Below, one piece after another: positions 36,441 through 45,451 of a DNA stretch of 64,000 nt; positions within the stretch are counted from its first letter, which is position 1; each line of letters begins with the position of its first letter. The translations under genes were made by a program, and so were the position numbers. The notes beneath the pieces were generated by a model. It did not search any database. It saw only the letters and a program-made list of their open reading frames with translations, and was not told the DNA's origin. The stretch lies in assembly GCF_000186265.1 (NCBI RefSeq), contig NC_014934.1, forward strand, positions 1,178,001-1,242,000. The letters are read 5' to 3'. The DNA comes from Cellulophaga algicola DSM 14237. GTDB taxonomy: Bacteria > Bacteroidota > Bacteroidia > Flavobacteriales > Flavobacteriaceae.

Positions 36441-36878
36441 TTATAAACTTGTTGGGTTAATTATTAGTTTATTAATACCCCTCCAAAACATTTTTAACGT
36501 AGTGGTTGGTTTCTCAATAAACTCTGAAAGTAAAAGAAGATTGTTTGCATAGCTCTTAACCTCAGCATCTTCTCCTAAACTTACACTTATATCCGTGAAT
36601 GCCATATTCCAATCTGGAAAAAAACGCTGGTCTTTTTCTCCTTCATATAATACTTGAACATTTAAATGCCTACTGTCTTCAACTATTTTTGAAAACACTT
36701 TCTGAACAATCTCCTCATCTCCCTCTAAGATTTGGATGAATTGATTTTTGTAAAAAACTAAACAGCCTGTAATGTCATTAGTTTTATTAACACTAATAGC
36801 TGTCTCCCGAATTGCCAAGATATCTGCATTTGAAATTCCAGAAGCTGCAACCGATTTATATGTTAATTCAAACATCAA
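36441..36878 (-). CDS. BLUF-domain blue-light sensor
   Basis: A 145-residue protein that is essentially a single BLUF domain (about 2-95) plus a helical tail. BLUF domains bind FAD and switch state in blue light. Key positions are visible: Tyr7, Asn31, Gln49 in FIQILEG, and Trp90-x-Met92 in DWNMAF, which correspond to the flavin-contact and switch residues of AppA-type domains. There is no output domain, so it must act through a partner protein. The neighbours on the same strand are greA upstream and the HIT gene downstream. Confidence 0.88.
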   Translation of the reverse strand: MMFELTYKSVAASGISNADILAIRETAISVNKTNDITGCLVFYKNQFIQILEGDEEIVQKVFSKIVEDSRHLNVQVLYEGEKDQRFFPDWNMAFTDISVSLGEDAEVKSYANNLLLLSEFIEKPTTTLKMFWRGINKLIINPTSL

Positions 36879-36949
36879 GTCTATGGTTATGTAAATTTAC
36901 AATGTACTTGAAAAGCAAATGCAATTTCAATCTATTAAATAATTACCAA

Positions 36950-37426
36950 TTAAGACCTGGTAATTTCTAGTATTTCTAATTTTAGAACACCATTAGGGAT
37001 TGTAATTTCTGCAGATTCTCCTACTTTCTTACCTAACAAACCTTTTCCTATTGGTGAATTTACAGATATTTTACCCGTCTTTAAATCAGCTTCACTTTCT
37101 GCAACCAAAGTATATTTCATCTCCATTCCATTGTTCTGGTTTTTCAACTTTACAGTTGATAAAACTAAAACTTTAGAAGTATCTAATTGAGATTCATCTA
37201 TTAAACGTGCATTAGAATATGTTTCCTCCAATTTTGAAATTCGAAGTTCTAACAAACCTTGTGCCTCTTTTGCAGCATCATATTCTGCGTTTTCAGATAA
37301 ATCACCTTTATCTCGAGCTTCTGCTATATCCCTTGATGCCTTCGGACGTTCTATATCTTTTAGCTGATTAAGTTCGTCTCTCAACTTTTTTAATCCCTCT
37401 GGTGTATAATATGATTTGTTACTCAT
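36950..37426 (-). CDS. greA: Transcription elongation factor GreA
   Basis: Stimulates transcript cleavage by backtracked RNA polymerase. The 158-residue product has the N-terminal coiled-coil tip acidic pair in SENAEYDAAKEAQ and the C-terminal FKBP-like domain ending SPIGKGLLGKKVGE. The start at 37426 gives YYTPEGLKKLRDEL, the standard GreA N-terminus. A terminator-like hairpin lies in its leader (see 37451-37475). Confidence 0.95.
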   Translation of the reverse strand: MSNKSYYTPEGLKKLRDELNQLKDIERPKASRDIAEARDKGDLSENAEYDAAKEAQGLLELRISKLEETYSNARLIDESQLDTSKVLVLSTVKLKNQNNGMEMKYTLVAESEADLKTGKISVNSPIGKGLLGKKVGESAEITIPNGVLKLEILEITRS

Positions 37427-37450
37427 AACTAAGCGTTTTATAAAATAAGA

Positions 37451-37475
37451 AAATCCTCTTTTTTATAGAGGATTT
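37451..37475 (-). other. Hairpin in the greA leader
   Basis: Inverted repeat AAATCCTCT / AGAGGATTT with a loop of about seven bases, followed on the minus strand by TTCTTATTTT. It lies 25 bases upstream of the greA ATG and just downstream of a TATATTTG -7 box, so it would sit at the very 5' end of the greA transcript. It looks like an intrinsic terminator, but no minus-strand gene lies upstream of it. Confidence 0.65.
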
Positions 37476-37479
37476 AAGA

Positions 37480-37487
37480 CAAATATA
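37480..37487 (-). promoter_or_regulatory. Candidate -7 box of greA
   Basis: TATATTTG on the minus strand, matching TAnnTTTG, 54 bases before the greA ATG and five bases before the leader hairpin. It places the hairpin within the leader. Confidence 0.45.
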
Positions 37488-37537
37488 CATTTTTTTTGTT
37501 CAACTTTGTTGCTGTGTTATTAAAATACAAGGTTGTT

Positions 37538-37987
37538 ATGTCTAGAATTTTAGGGTTTATTTTATTGGTCGTGTGTTTTGGATGTGATACGAGCACAACA
37601 AATAGAAATCCATATTTACAGGAAATAGGATTTAGATTTGATATAAACACTAATCTACCCTTATATAGCAACTTAACCAACGAAGGAAGCGCTATATATA
37701 TTGATGGCGGACAGGCAGGAACTAGAGGTATTTTTGTAATTAAAACCTTGTCTGCTTTTGCTGGCTATAGAGCATTTGAAGCCAGCTGTCCTAATCATAC
37801 GCCTAATAATTGCTCTACAATGACCTTAGACACGAGCAGAAATGCAGTTACTTGCGAGTGTGATGATTATAACTACAGTTTATTTACCGGACAACTACTA
37901 ACTAATCTAGGCGAAGACCAAAAATTCTACAATATGTTAGAGTATCGTGTAGCTGTGGGTAGTGGCGTAATCACCGTTACAAATTAG
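37538..37987 (+). CDS. Rieske-like lipoprotein without a complete cluster site
   Basis: A lipoprotein of about 149 residues from the ATG at 37538 (MSRILGFILLVVCFGC; the lipobox Cys is residue 16). An upstream in-frame ATG at 37496 exists but would put the signal sequence 14 residues in. The middle resembles a Rieske fold: CPNH then CECDDYNYSLFTG, where a true Rieske site needs C-x-H and C-x-x-H. Here the first element reads C-P-N-H and the second lacks the His, so a 2Fe-2S cluster is doubtful. Envelope location is inferred. Confidence 0.6.
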   Translation: MSRILGFILLVVCFGCDTSTTNRNPYLQEIGFRFDINTNLPLYSNLTNEGSAIYIDGGQAGTRGIFVIKTLSAFAGYRAFEASCPNHTPNNCSTMTLDTSRNAVTCECDDYNYSLFTGQLLTNLGEDQKFYNMLEYRVAVGSGVITVTN

Positions 37988-37999
37988 TACGTTAGGCCC

Positions 38000-38974
38000 T
38001 CATTTTAAAATTTCGCTCATAACCCAACTCGTATGCAAAGCTGTTTCTCCAGTTGACGGATGCGGAATACCATCAATTAAATCTGCTTTTAAATTCGCTA
38101 CATGATAGTGTTGTACGTGTTTTGGATTTTCTATAAATAGCTCTTCGATACCCTCCACATTTTCTAAAATAATAGCTTCTTCTTTAAATATAGAAAAATG
38201 TATAGTCCCTTTTGAACCTATAATTGACACGCTATCTTCTCTTGTAAAGGAACCAAAATGCCAACTTCCAGTACCCGTAATACCATTCTCATGTATCCAT
38301 GTTGCTGTAATTGCATCTTTAGCAGAATACAAACCTTGCTGATTAAGACTAATTCCAGAAACCTGTTTAAAATTTCCTAATAAATACGCAAACAAGTCTA
38401 AACCATGACTAGCCAAATCATCAAAATAACCTCCAGGAGCAATTTTAGCATCTGTGCGCCAATTGTACGTTCTATTTAAATCAATATCATTTGCAGGCTT
38501 AGAAAAACTCCAGTTGATATGCCTAACATCCCCTATTTTATTTTCTTTTAACCACGTTTCAACTTGTATAAAGCGCGGCAATGAACGCCTGTAGTACGCC
38601 ACAAATAACGGAACATTTTTAGCCTTAAAGGCATCCACTAGTGCTACCCCGTCTTCATAATTGGGCGCCAAAGGCTTTTCTATACAACAAGGCTTACCTG
38701 CTTGAGCAACCATTAATCCATATAATTTATGGGTGTCTGGTGGTGTTGCAATATAAATAGCATCTATCTCTGGATTGTTAATTATTTTATCTACGTCATT
38801 ATAAAAATGAGGAACACCATGTCTTTTGGCATAATCTTCTGCTTTTTGTAAATCTCTACGCATTACGGCATCTAAACTAAACCCAGAAGTTAATTGATAA
38901 GGCGGACCGCTTTTTACTTCGGTTACTGCACCACACCCTATTATTCCCCACCGTACAGACTGATTATCTTTCAT
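38000..38974 (-). CDS. Gfo/Idh/MocA-family oxidoreductase
   Basis: NAD(P)-dependent oxidoreductase of about 324 residues: an N-terminal Rossmann domain (WGIIGCGAV, about 9-17), the EKP motif (CIEKPLAPN), and a C-terminal alpha/beta domain with the HGLDLFAYLLG segment. The family acts on sugars, inositols and related polyols; the substrate is not readable. Start chosen at the ATG at 38974; a TTG at 38983 would add three residues. It overlaps nothing and is flanked by a convergent lipoprotein gene. Confidence 0.88.
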   Translation of the reverse strand: MKDNQSVRWGIIGCGAVTEVKSGPPYQLTSGFSLDAVMRRDLQKAEDYAKRHGVPHFYNDVDKIINNPEIDAIYIATPPDTHKLYGLMVAQAGKPCCIEKPLAPNYEDGVALVDAFKAKNVPLFVAYYRRSLPRFIQVETWLKENKIGDVRHINWSFSKPANDIDLNRTYNWRTDAKIAPGGYFDDLASHGLDLFAYLLGNFKQVSGISLNQQGLYSAKDAITATWIHENGITGTGSWHFGSFTREDSVSIIGSKGTIHFSIFKEEAIILENVEGIEELFIENPKHVQHYHVANLKADLIDGIPHPSTGETALHTSWVMSEILK

Positions 38975-39015
38975 ATTTCTCAATTATGATGAATTTAGGT
39001 ACTAAAATAAGCAAT

Positions 39016-39048
39016 AAAAAAAGGGTTTCTAAAAAGAAACCCTCACTT
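39016..39048 (-). terminator. Terminator of the TPP-controlled receptor gene
   Basis: Stem GAGGGTTTCT / AGAAACCCTT with an A/T loop; on the minus strand it is followed by TTTTTTTATT. It lies 28 bases past the TonB receptor stop. Confidence 0.85.
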
Positions 39049-39075
39049 TGACTCCAAGTAAGCCTTATCTAAGTT

Positions 39076-41289
39076 TTAAAAATTTAAAGTTGCCCCTACC
39101 AAGAAATTTGTTCCTGCTTGCGGGTAGTAACCAGCACCTTCAATTGTGGTTGTTACCCCTGGGGTAGACCATGTATCATCAAAAGTAAAAAAATAGCCAT
39201 TAGACTCATATAGCTCATTAAAAATATTATTCACTAGACCAGACAGCACAATACTCTTAATAAATGAATTGGTAACAATTTCGTATTGCACATTAAAATC
39301 AAATTGAGAATAGGCCTCTAATTTAGAACTACTAGCATCTATATTGCCCATATATTGTTCTCCTACATGCTTCCCTAATAACGATAATTGCAGATTATCT
39401 GTAGGCATATACACTAATGCACCACCGACTATTACACTTGGCGAAAAAGCTATTTCTGTATCCCCAAGGTTTTGCAATGCTCCATCTCTTTGAAATACAA
39501 AATCTTTATTCCTATTTGCACTTAAGGTAATATTTGGTCTAAAGGCAAATTTAGCACCCAAGGAAACATTAGCCTCTACTTCTAATCCTAATCTATAACT
39601 ATCACCTACATTTTCTCGCAATGGAGCACCTACATCATTCAATGCTCCCGTTAACACCAGTTGATCTTTATACCCCATGTAATATACATTGGTATTTAAT
39701 TGCAGTGTATTAGAAATATAACGCCACCCCAACTCAAAATCATTTAATCTTTCTGGCTTTGGGTTACCGCTCTCATAATCATTTCTATTTGGTTCCCTAT
39801 TCGCTACTGCATAGGAGAAATAAAAATTATTATTTGAGTTCAAATCAAAAGTAATCCCCGCTTTAGGGTTAAAGAAATTAAAAGTATCGTCTACTAAACC
39901 AGTTTCATCACCGTTAGCCTCATACCCAACTGTTCTGTATTGTAAATCTCCAAAAAGACTCCATTGATCATTTAACGTATAATTTATCTTGGAGAAAATA
40001 TTAAAGTCGGTCTTTGTAGAATTATCATCATAATACCTATCTCTGATGTTGCTAGTGCTGGCATACCTTGCCCAAATAACTTCACCAAAATGATCACCTT
40101 CATATTTGTTCCATCCTCCTCCAAGAATTAAATCAACATTTTCTTTGTTATAATTTGCAGAGAAAACAGTCCCATAAAAATCATTATCTAGCCAACGTCT
40201 GCGGATCACATCTGTAGTATTCACTTCTTCTCCGTCTACGATAACCGGAATAAAACCATAGGTATCAAAATCATCATCAGCTTTAAATTGCTCAAAATAG
40301 CCACTCCCCTTCGTATAATGCAGTGCTAAGTTGGTGCTCCAATTTTCATTTAAAGTTTCGTTCCATAACAACTGCGCATGATTCTGCTTGTAATTATCTT
40401 CCTCATTTTCATAAGTGTAATAATTATACCTGCGATCAGAATTTCTAAGGTTTTCTGCTTCGCTCTCTGTAAGTCCGTTAGCAGCAATAAAATCTTCTAT
40501 ACCTTGTGCATTATTATTTATTCTAGCAAGTGGTGTTCCGTACCAAGCTTGATACGTAACTTCATGACCACCAAAAAGAAGTGCTTTTATCAAAGTATTC
40601 TCATCTCTATAAGCCGCTTGTAGAAAGTAAGATTCTAGGTCTGATGTAGCTCTATCAATATACCCATCTGAATTAATCTGAGATAATCTTCCTGATATTT
40701 CTATCTGATCATTTAGCAAACCTGTACTAAATTTTAAGGTATTTCTTAAGGTCTTAAAACTCCCAATAGAAGAAGATATTTGGGCGTAAGCATCTTGAGA
40801 AATAGCATCTGTCAAAACATTTAAACTTGCTCCAAAAGCTCCAGCCCCATTCGTAGAAGAACCAACACCACGCTGTAACTGTAAACTCTCTGTAGAAGAT
40901 GCAAAATCTGGCATATTTACCCAAAAGGTACCATGCGATTCTGAATCGTTATAAGGAATTCCGTTTATGGTTACATTTACACGAGTAGCATCACTACCAC
41001 GAACACGAATACCTGTATAACCAACACCTGCACCAGCATCTGAGGTAGTCACCACTGAAGGTAAAAAATTCATTAAAATTGGAATGTCTTGCCCTAAGTT
41101 TCTTGGCTTTATTTGCTCTTTGGTTAAATTAGAAAAGGTAACCGGAGTTGCTTTTGTTACCCTAATGGCTGATACAAAAACCTCATCTAAAACCACCTTT
41201 TTCCCTTCTAAGGAATCTGTTGCTTGTTGCTGTGCATTTGCAGTGATTGCAAAACATAAAATTGAAACTAGTGTGAAAATAATTTTCAT
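39076..41289 (-). CDS. TonB-dependent receptor, predicted thiamine uptake
   Basis: A 737-residue outer membrane receptor: signal peptide (about 1-19), TonB box region (DEVFVSAIRVTKATP), plug domain (about 50-165, with GIRVRGSDATRVNVTING and FGASLNVLTD) and a 22-strand barrel ending in LNF. The leader contains a TPP riboswitch aptamer, so the gene should be expressed when thiamine pyrophosphate is low. Outer membrane receptors under such control have been predicted in Bacteroidota as thiamine transporters. No carboxypeptidase-like leading domain is present, unlike the other two receptors in the window. Substrate assignment rests on the riboswitch. Confidence 0.85.
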   Translation of the reverse strand: MKIIFTLVSILCFAITANAQQQATDSLEGKKVVLDEVFVSAIRVTKATPVTFSNLTKEQIKPRNLGQDIPILMNFLPSVVTTSDAGAGVGYTGIRVRGSDATRVNVTINGIPYNDSESHGTFWVNMPDFASSTESLQLQRGVGSSTNGAGAFGASLNVLTDAISQDAYAQISSSIGSFKTLRNTLKFSTGLLNDQIEISGRLSQINSDGYIDRATSDLESYFLQAAYRDENTLIKALLFGGHEVTYQAWYGTPLARINNNAQGIEDFIAANGLTESEAENLRNSDRRYNYYTYENEEDNYKQNHAQLLWNETLNENWSTNLALHYTKGSGYFEQFKADDDFDTYGFIPVIVDGEEVNTTDVIRRRWLDNDFYGTVFSANYNKENVDLILGGGWNKYEGDHFGEVIWARYASTSNIRDRYYDDNSTKTDFNIFSKINYTLNDQWSLFGDLQYRTVGYEANGDETGLVDDTFNFFNPKAGITFDLNSNNNFYFSYAVANREPNRNDYESGNPKPERLNDFELGWRYISNTLQLNTNVYYMGYKDQLVLTGALNDVGAPLRENVGDSYRLGLEVEANVSLGAKFAFRPNITLSANRNKDFVFQRDGALQNLGDTEIAFSPSVIVGGALVYMPTDNLQLSLLGKHVGEQYMGNIDASSSKLEAYSQFDFNVQYEIVTNSFIKSIVLSGLVNNIFNELYESNGYFFTFDDTWSTPGVTTTIEGAGYYPQAGTNFLVGATLNF

Positions 41290-41404
41290 TCGTATTAATT
41301 AAGTGACGAATAAAAGGGGCAATTACTCTTTCTGTTAATTGATATATTTGGGACTTAAGCATGCCATAAAGCGTGATTAAATTCCGTAAACAATCCTAAT
41401 GGCG

Positions 41405-41503
41405 ATTTACGCTTCCCTTGGCAGCATTACCTGCCCAGGTTCATTGGGTATAATCTCAGCTACGTTCTAAAAAATTAACTTTAGAATTTTGCACCCCTTT
41501 GAG
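41405..41503 (-). promoter_or_regulatory. TPP riboswitch aptamer (THI element)
   Basis: On the minus strand the order of conserved pieces is AAAGGGGTGC (P1/P2 start), a variable P3 hairpin, CTGAGATTATACCCA, ATGAACCTGGGCAGGTAATG, and CTGCCAAGGGAAGC. This is the thiamine pyrophosphate aptamer. It lies about 115 bases before the TonB receptor start. The stretch at about 41312-41323 reads TTGCCCCTTTT on the same strand and could pair with the AAAGGGG-GCAA side of the aptamer, a possible expression platform; that part is inference. Confidence 0.92.
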
Positions 41504-41660
41504 ATGCGGCAAAGATACAACCCTAAATTAAAATTTATCCAAAAACATTAAGAATATATAAATTATAAATATTATGAGCAAAAAATATTTTCTACATAAA
41601 ACAGTCTATTGATTTTTTTTTCTATATTTACAATATAATCAACCTTTAAAAATTTCAATT

Positions 41661-41915
41661 ATGAGAAAACTATTTTTAATTTGTTCGCTATTTGTAGGTT
41701 TGTCTTCATTTACGCCAAAATCAGTCGAAACTTCAAACAATTATGAAATTTCGGTTTCGGATGCATCTAACGAGTATTTTTTGTATTCTTGCACAGCTAC
41801 AGTCTATTATGAAGGTAGAGCTGTTACTAGTTTCACTGCCTATGGTTCAACAGCTTCAGGAGCTTGTTCCGTTGCTGGTTCAAGAGCTCGATCGTTCATT
41901 TCTGCATTAAATTAG
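41661..41915 (+). CDS. Small secreted protein before a GLPGLI cassette
   Basis: An 84-residue protein with a signal peptide (about 1-20, ending FTPKS) and a short mature part with two cysteines (SCTATVYYEGRA and GACSVAGSRA). No known family. It lies 70 bases before the GLPGLI gene on the same strand, in a distinctly AT-rich stretch. A secreted partner or substrate of the following outer-membrane genes is possible but unproven. Confidence 0.6.
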   Translation: MRKLFLICSLFVGLSSFTPKSVETSNNYEISVSDASNEYFLYSCTATVYYEGRAVTSFTAYGSTASGACSVAGSRARSFISALN

Positions 41916-41984
41916 TAAACAAACAAGATTACTTTTCAGGTCTAATTTTAAATAAAACTAGACCTGTTTTTCTAAAAAAAAAAT

Positions 41985-42728
41985 ATGATTTATCAAAAAA
42001 TTACAAGTGTTTGTATATTTACACTTCTCGCATACGTAACGACAGCCCAAAGCATTCAAGTAGAATATGATTATATACTAAAGATGCAAGAAATCCAACA
42101 AGAATACTCCGTCAAATCTAAACTTACAAGTGATGGTACTTCCTCTATTTATGAGATTGATCATACTGGAATTATGAAAAATTCCCAGGATACAAATAAT
42201 CCCGATGATGAAACTGAGCTAATTATTAAATCAAAAAGAAACGAATTTGTATTTAAAGACTTTAAAGAAAAAAAAATCTTCTATAGGGATAGAATAGGAT
42301 TGAAAGATTTTAAAATTAAAGATTCGTTAAGTAATACACAATGGAACTTAACAACTACTACTAAAGAAATTCTTGGTTACCTATGCCAAGAAGCTACGAC
42401 AAATTACGGCACTAGAGAATACACCGCTTATTTTACAACACAGCTGAATTACCCCGATGGACCATGGCGATTTAGCGGCCTTCCCGGATTAATTCTAGAA
42501 ATAAAGTCTGATGATGATTTCTTTAAATTAATTGCTACATCTATAGCCATTAAAAAAGAGCAATTAGTTTTAGAAAACCCTTATATAAAAGAGAAACTTA
42601 TTTCTTGGGGAGAATTTTTGGCTCTTTATAAAAAGAAGTATGATGAAGTAAAAAGGAATGGAATGAGCGAAAATGGACCTACTACTTTACTACCTAAAAA
42701 AGGTATCGTAGAATATATAAAAGAATAA
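41985..42728 (+). CDS. GLPGLI-family exported protein
   Basis: A 247-residue protein with a signal peptide (about 1-21, ending TTAQS) and the family motif FSGLPGLILEI at about 167-177. GLPGLI proteins occur in many paralogues in Bacteroidota and are frequently encoded directly before a TonB-receptor-like gene; their role is unknown. The next gene, such a receptor, starts 19 bases later. Confidence 0.88.
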   Translation: MIYQKITSVCIFTLLAYVTTAQSIQVEYDYILKMQEIQQEYSVKSKLTSDGTSSIYEIDHTGIMKNSQDTNNPDDETELIIKSKRNEFVFKDFKEKKIFYRDRIGLKDFKIKDSLSNTQWNLTTTTKEILGYLCQEATTNYGTREYTAYFTTQLNYPDGPWRFSGLPGLILEIKSDDDFFKLIATSIAIKKEQLVLENPYIKEKLISWGEFLALYKKKYDEVKRNGMSENGPTTLLPKKGIVEYIKE

Positions 42729-42747
42729 GAAATAGCAATAATTTGGT

Positions 42748-45375
42748 ATGCAGCTAAGATTTGGTGCTATAATTCTAATTCTACTACTCCAGCAGGGTAT
42801 TTATGGTCAAACAATTGAAGGAAAAATTGTTGATGAATCAGGAACACCAATAAACTTCACAGTGATTACTGCAAAAAATAGTGAAGCTAGTAGTATAGTT
42901 TTAGCATATGGGATTAGCAATGAAAATGGGCACTATAAATTAGAATTAAAAAAAGATATTGACTCTTTAGTTTTAGAATACAAAAATCCAAAATATTTCG
43001 ATAAAATTATTAAAATTACCAATAGTGACAAAGGTGAAAATTTAACTAGTACTATTACATTAGTAGAAAATCTAACAAAATTAGAAGAAGTCGTTGTCTA
43101 CTCTAAACCAACATCGGTAATAGTTAGCAAGGATACTACTACCTACAAAATAGACAACTTTCTAGATGGTTCCGAAAGTGTTGTAGAAGATTTAATTAAG
43201 AAGTTACCTGGAATAAGAGTAAGTGATAATGGTCAAATATCCTTTAAAGGTGTTCCTATTAAGAGTTTACTACTAGATGGTGATGATCTTTTTGGAGAAA
43301 ATTATACTATCGGAAGTAAAAATATCGATATCGAAGCTATAGAGGGATTATCCGCGATAGAAAATTATCAAGAAAATTCATTATTAAAAGATATTAAAAA
43401 AAGTAATGCGGTTGCATTAAACCTTTCTTTAAAAAAGGGAGAAACAAATTTTTCTAATGGCAGTAAAATTGGCTTAGGAATAGAAAACAAATTAGACTTA
43501 AGCAGTACTACTTTAGGTATTTCAAAAAAAATAAAAACATTTTCTACAGTAAAATATAACAATATTGGAATTGACGACTCCCCATATGATTATTTCGCTA
43601 CAAATAACTACAATTTAAAAAATCTGGAAAAAAATGAAAGAAATTTGGGTAATATTCTAAATGATACAGAATTAAGCACCCAACTGCCAGATGATAGAAC
43701 AAGAATAAATAGTACAATCTTTTCTAGCATAAATACCATCTTAAAAATTACGGATAAAATTGATTTAAAAGCAAATTTTGATTTAAAAAAAGATAGGCTT
43801 GAAAGAAAAATATTAACTAACCTTTCATATTTTGATGAAAATCAAACAGCAATAAATCAATCTGAAGAACTAAAAATTAAACCAAAAATTTATAACACAA
43901 AGCTTAATTTTAAATATACTCTCTCAGACAAAGAGCTCATAGAAGTAAACAGCACACTAGAGAATGATTATTTACAATCGGAAGAAAATGTTAACATTAA
44001 CGGAATTTTGCAGGAAAGTTCGATTAACAGGGCCGTACATAAAAATCATCAAATTTTAAATTACACTAATAGAATTAATAAAAACACCGCATTTACTAGC
44101 AGCATATTACTGAATAATGATAAAAATATTGAGAAATTAAATATATTATCAGACTTCGAAATTGATAGCGGTATAAATTTAGAACAAACAATAAATCAGC
44201 TCAAAACTTATATAAATTTTGAAAATTCTCTTCTTCTGCATTATAATAAATTTGATATTGATATAAATTTAGGGTACTCCGAAGAGAACAATAAGTTGAA
44301 TTCAAATTTAAATGCAGATCAAACAGAAGAAATACTAACCAACAAAATTGAATTTAATAAAAACCTTATATTTTTAAACAACAAATTTTCATACCGAAAA
44401 GACAAATGGATATTTAACACCTCGCTAAACTTAAATTATTTAGATCAAAACCTTCAAGACATAGAGCGATTAACTGTTAAAAATAATACTACTTTTTACA
44501 TCAACCCAAAACTCAGTATTTTTTATAAAGCAAATAATAAAAGTATCATCCATTTCTCCAGCCAATATGATGAAAAAGGTCTTGATTTAGAAAATATATT
44601 TGAGAATAGTATATTTAACTCTTACAGAACATCTACCAAAAATAGTTTTGAACTTGAAACCTTGAAATATTACAGTGGTCAGCTAACATATAATTATAAT
44701 GACTTTTTTAATTTGTTCCAATTAAACGCTGGAATGAATTATTATCATCAAAAAAATAATTTTTTGTCAAATATCATAATAGATGATATTAATATAGTAA
44801 ATGAAAATGTTCTTAAGAATGTATATTCTGATAATATATCTTTTAACCTTTTTGCTGATAAATATATAGGCATTTTTAAATCAAATTTTAAATTTAATTT
44901 TGTTCAGAGTATTAATAATTATAGTAATGTAATTAATAGTTCTAATCTTAGAAATAACAAAGTTTCTACAAAACTATTTGAAAATAAAATTAAAACTGGT
45001 TTTGTAGGTATGTTTAATTTTGAGAATAGTTTACAAGTCCGTTATTCTACATTTAAATCAATTAGTGATATTTCTAATAAATCTATTAATAATTCTTTTA
45101 AGATTTTTTTTAGACCTCAAAAAAGATTGAATATTACAACTACTATAGATTATTATTTACCCGATAATCGAAAGGATAATAGCTTTTCATTTCTTGATTT
45201 GTCCTTAAACTATTCTACAAAAAATGAAAAAATGAAATTCTCGTTAACTTCAAGGAATTTACAATTGACTGGTAGAGACTACACTCAGAGAAATATTTCT
45301 GATATTTTTGACTCAACAACAACTATCAATTTACAAAGAGAATACCTATTACTTTCAATTGATTTTAGATTATAA
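42748..45375 (+). CDS. TonB-receptor-like outer membrane protein, GLPGLI partner
   Basis: An 875-residue protein with a signal peptide (about 1-20), a carboxypeptidase-regulatory-like domain (about 22-105, TIEGKIVDESGTPINF), a plug domain (about 110-225, LIKKLPGIRVSDNGQISFKGVPI) and a long beta-barrel rich in Asn and Lys. The plug-like region carries no obvious TonB box, and barrel family relatives are unassigned. Its AT content is higher than the neighbours. It forms a unit with the GLPGLI gene. Cargo unknown. Confidence 0.8.
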   Translation: MQLRFGAIILILLLQQGIYGQTIEGKIVDESGTPINFTVITAKNSEASSIVLAYGISNENGHYKLELKKDIDSLVLEYKNPKYFDKIIKITNSDKGENLTSTITLVENLTKLEEVVVYSKPTSVIVSKDTTTYKIDNFLDGSESVVEDLIKKLPGIRVSDNGQISFKGVPIKSLLLDGDDLFGENYTIGSKNIDIEAIEGLSAIENYQENSLLKDIKKSNAVALNLSLKKGETNFSNGSKIGLGIENKLDLSSTTLGISKKIKTFSTVKYNNIGIDDSPYDYFATNNYNLKNLEKNERNLGNILNDTELSTQLPDDRTRINSTIFSSINTILKITDKIDLKANFDLKKDRLERKILTNLSYFDENQTAINQSEELKIKPKIYNTKLNFKYTLSDKELIEVNSTLENDYLQSEENVNINGILQESSINRAVHKNHQILNYTNRINKNTAFTSSILLNNDKNIEKLNILSDFEIDSGINLEQTINQLKTYINFENSLLLHYNKFDIDINLGYSEENNKLNSNLNADQTEEILTNKIEFNKNLIFLNNKFSYRKDKWIFNTSLNLNYLDQNLQDIERLTVKNNTTFYINPKLSIFYKANNKSIIHFSSQYDEKGLDLENIFENSIFNSYRTSTKNSFELETLKYYSGQLTYNYNDFFNLFQLNAGMNYYHQKNNFLSNIIIDDINIVNENVLKNVYSDNISFNLFADKYIGIFKSNFKFNFVQSINNYSNVINSSNLRNNKVSTKLFENKIKTGFVGMFNFENSLQVRYSTFKSISDISNKSINNSFKIFFRPQKRLNITTTIDYYLPDNRKDNSFSFLDLSLNYSTKNEKMKFSLTSRNLQLTGRDYTQRNISDIFDSTTTINLQREYLLLSIDFRL

Positions 45376-45451
45376 ATACCCACTTTACAAACAACTCCTA
45401 GTAACTTTACATTTGTTAGTAATTAATTAACACCGCAACGACAAACTTTTT

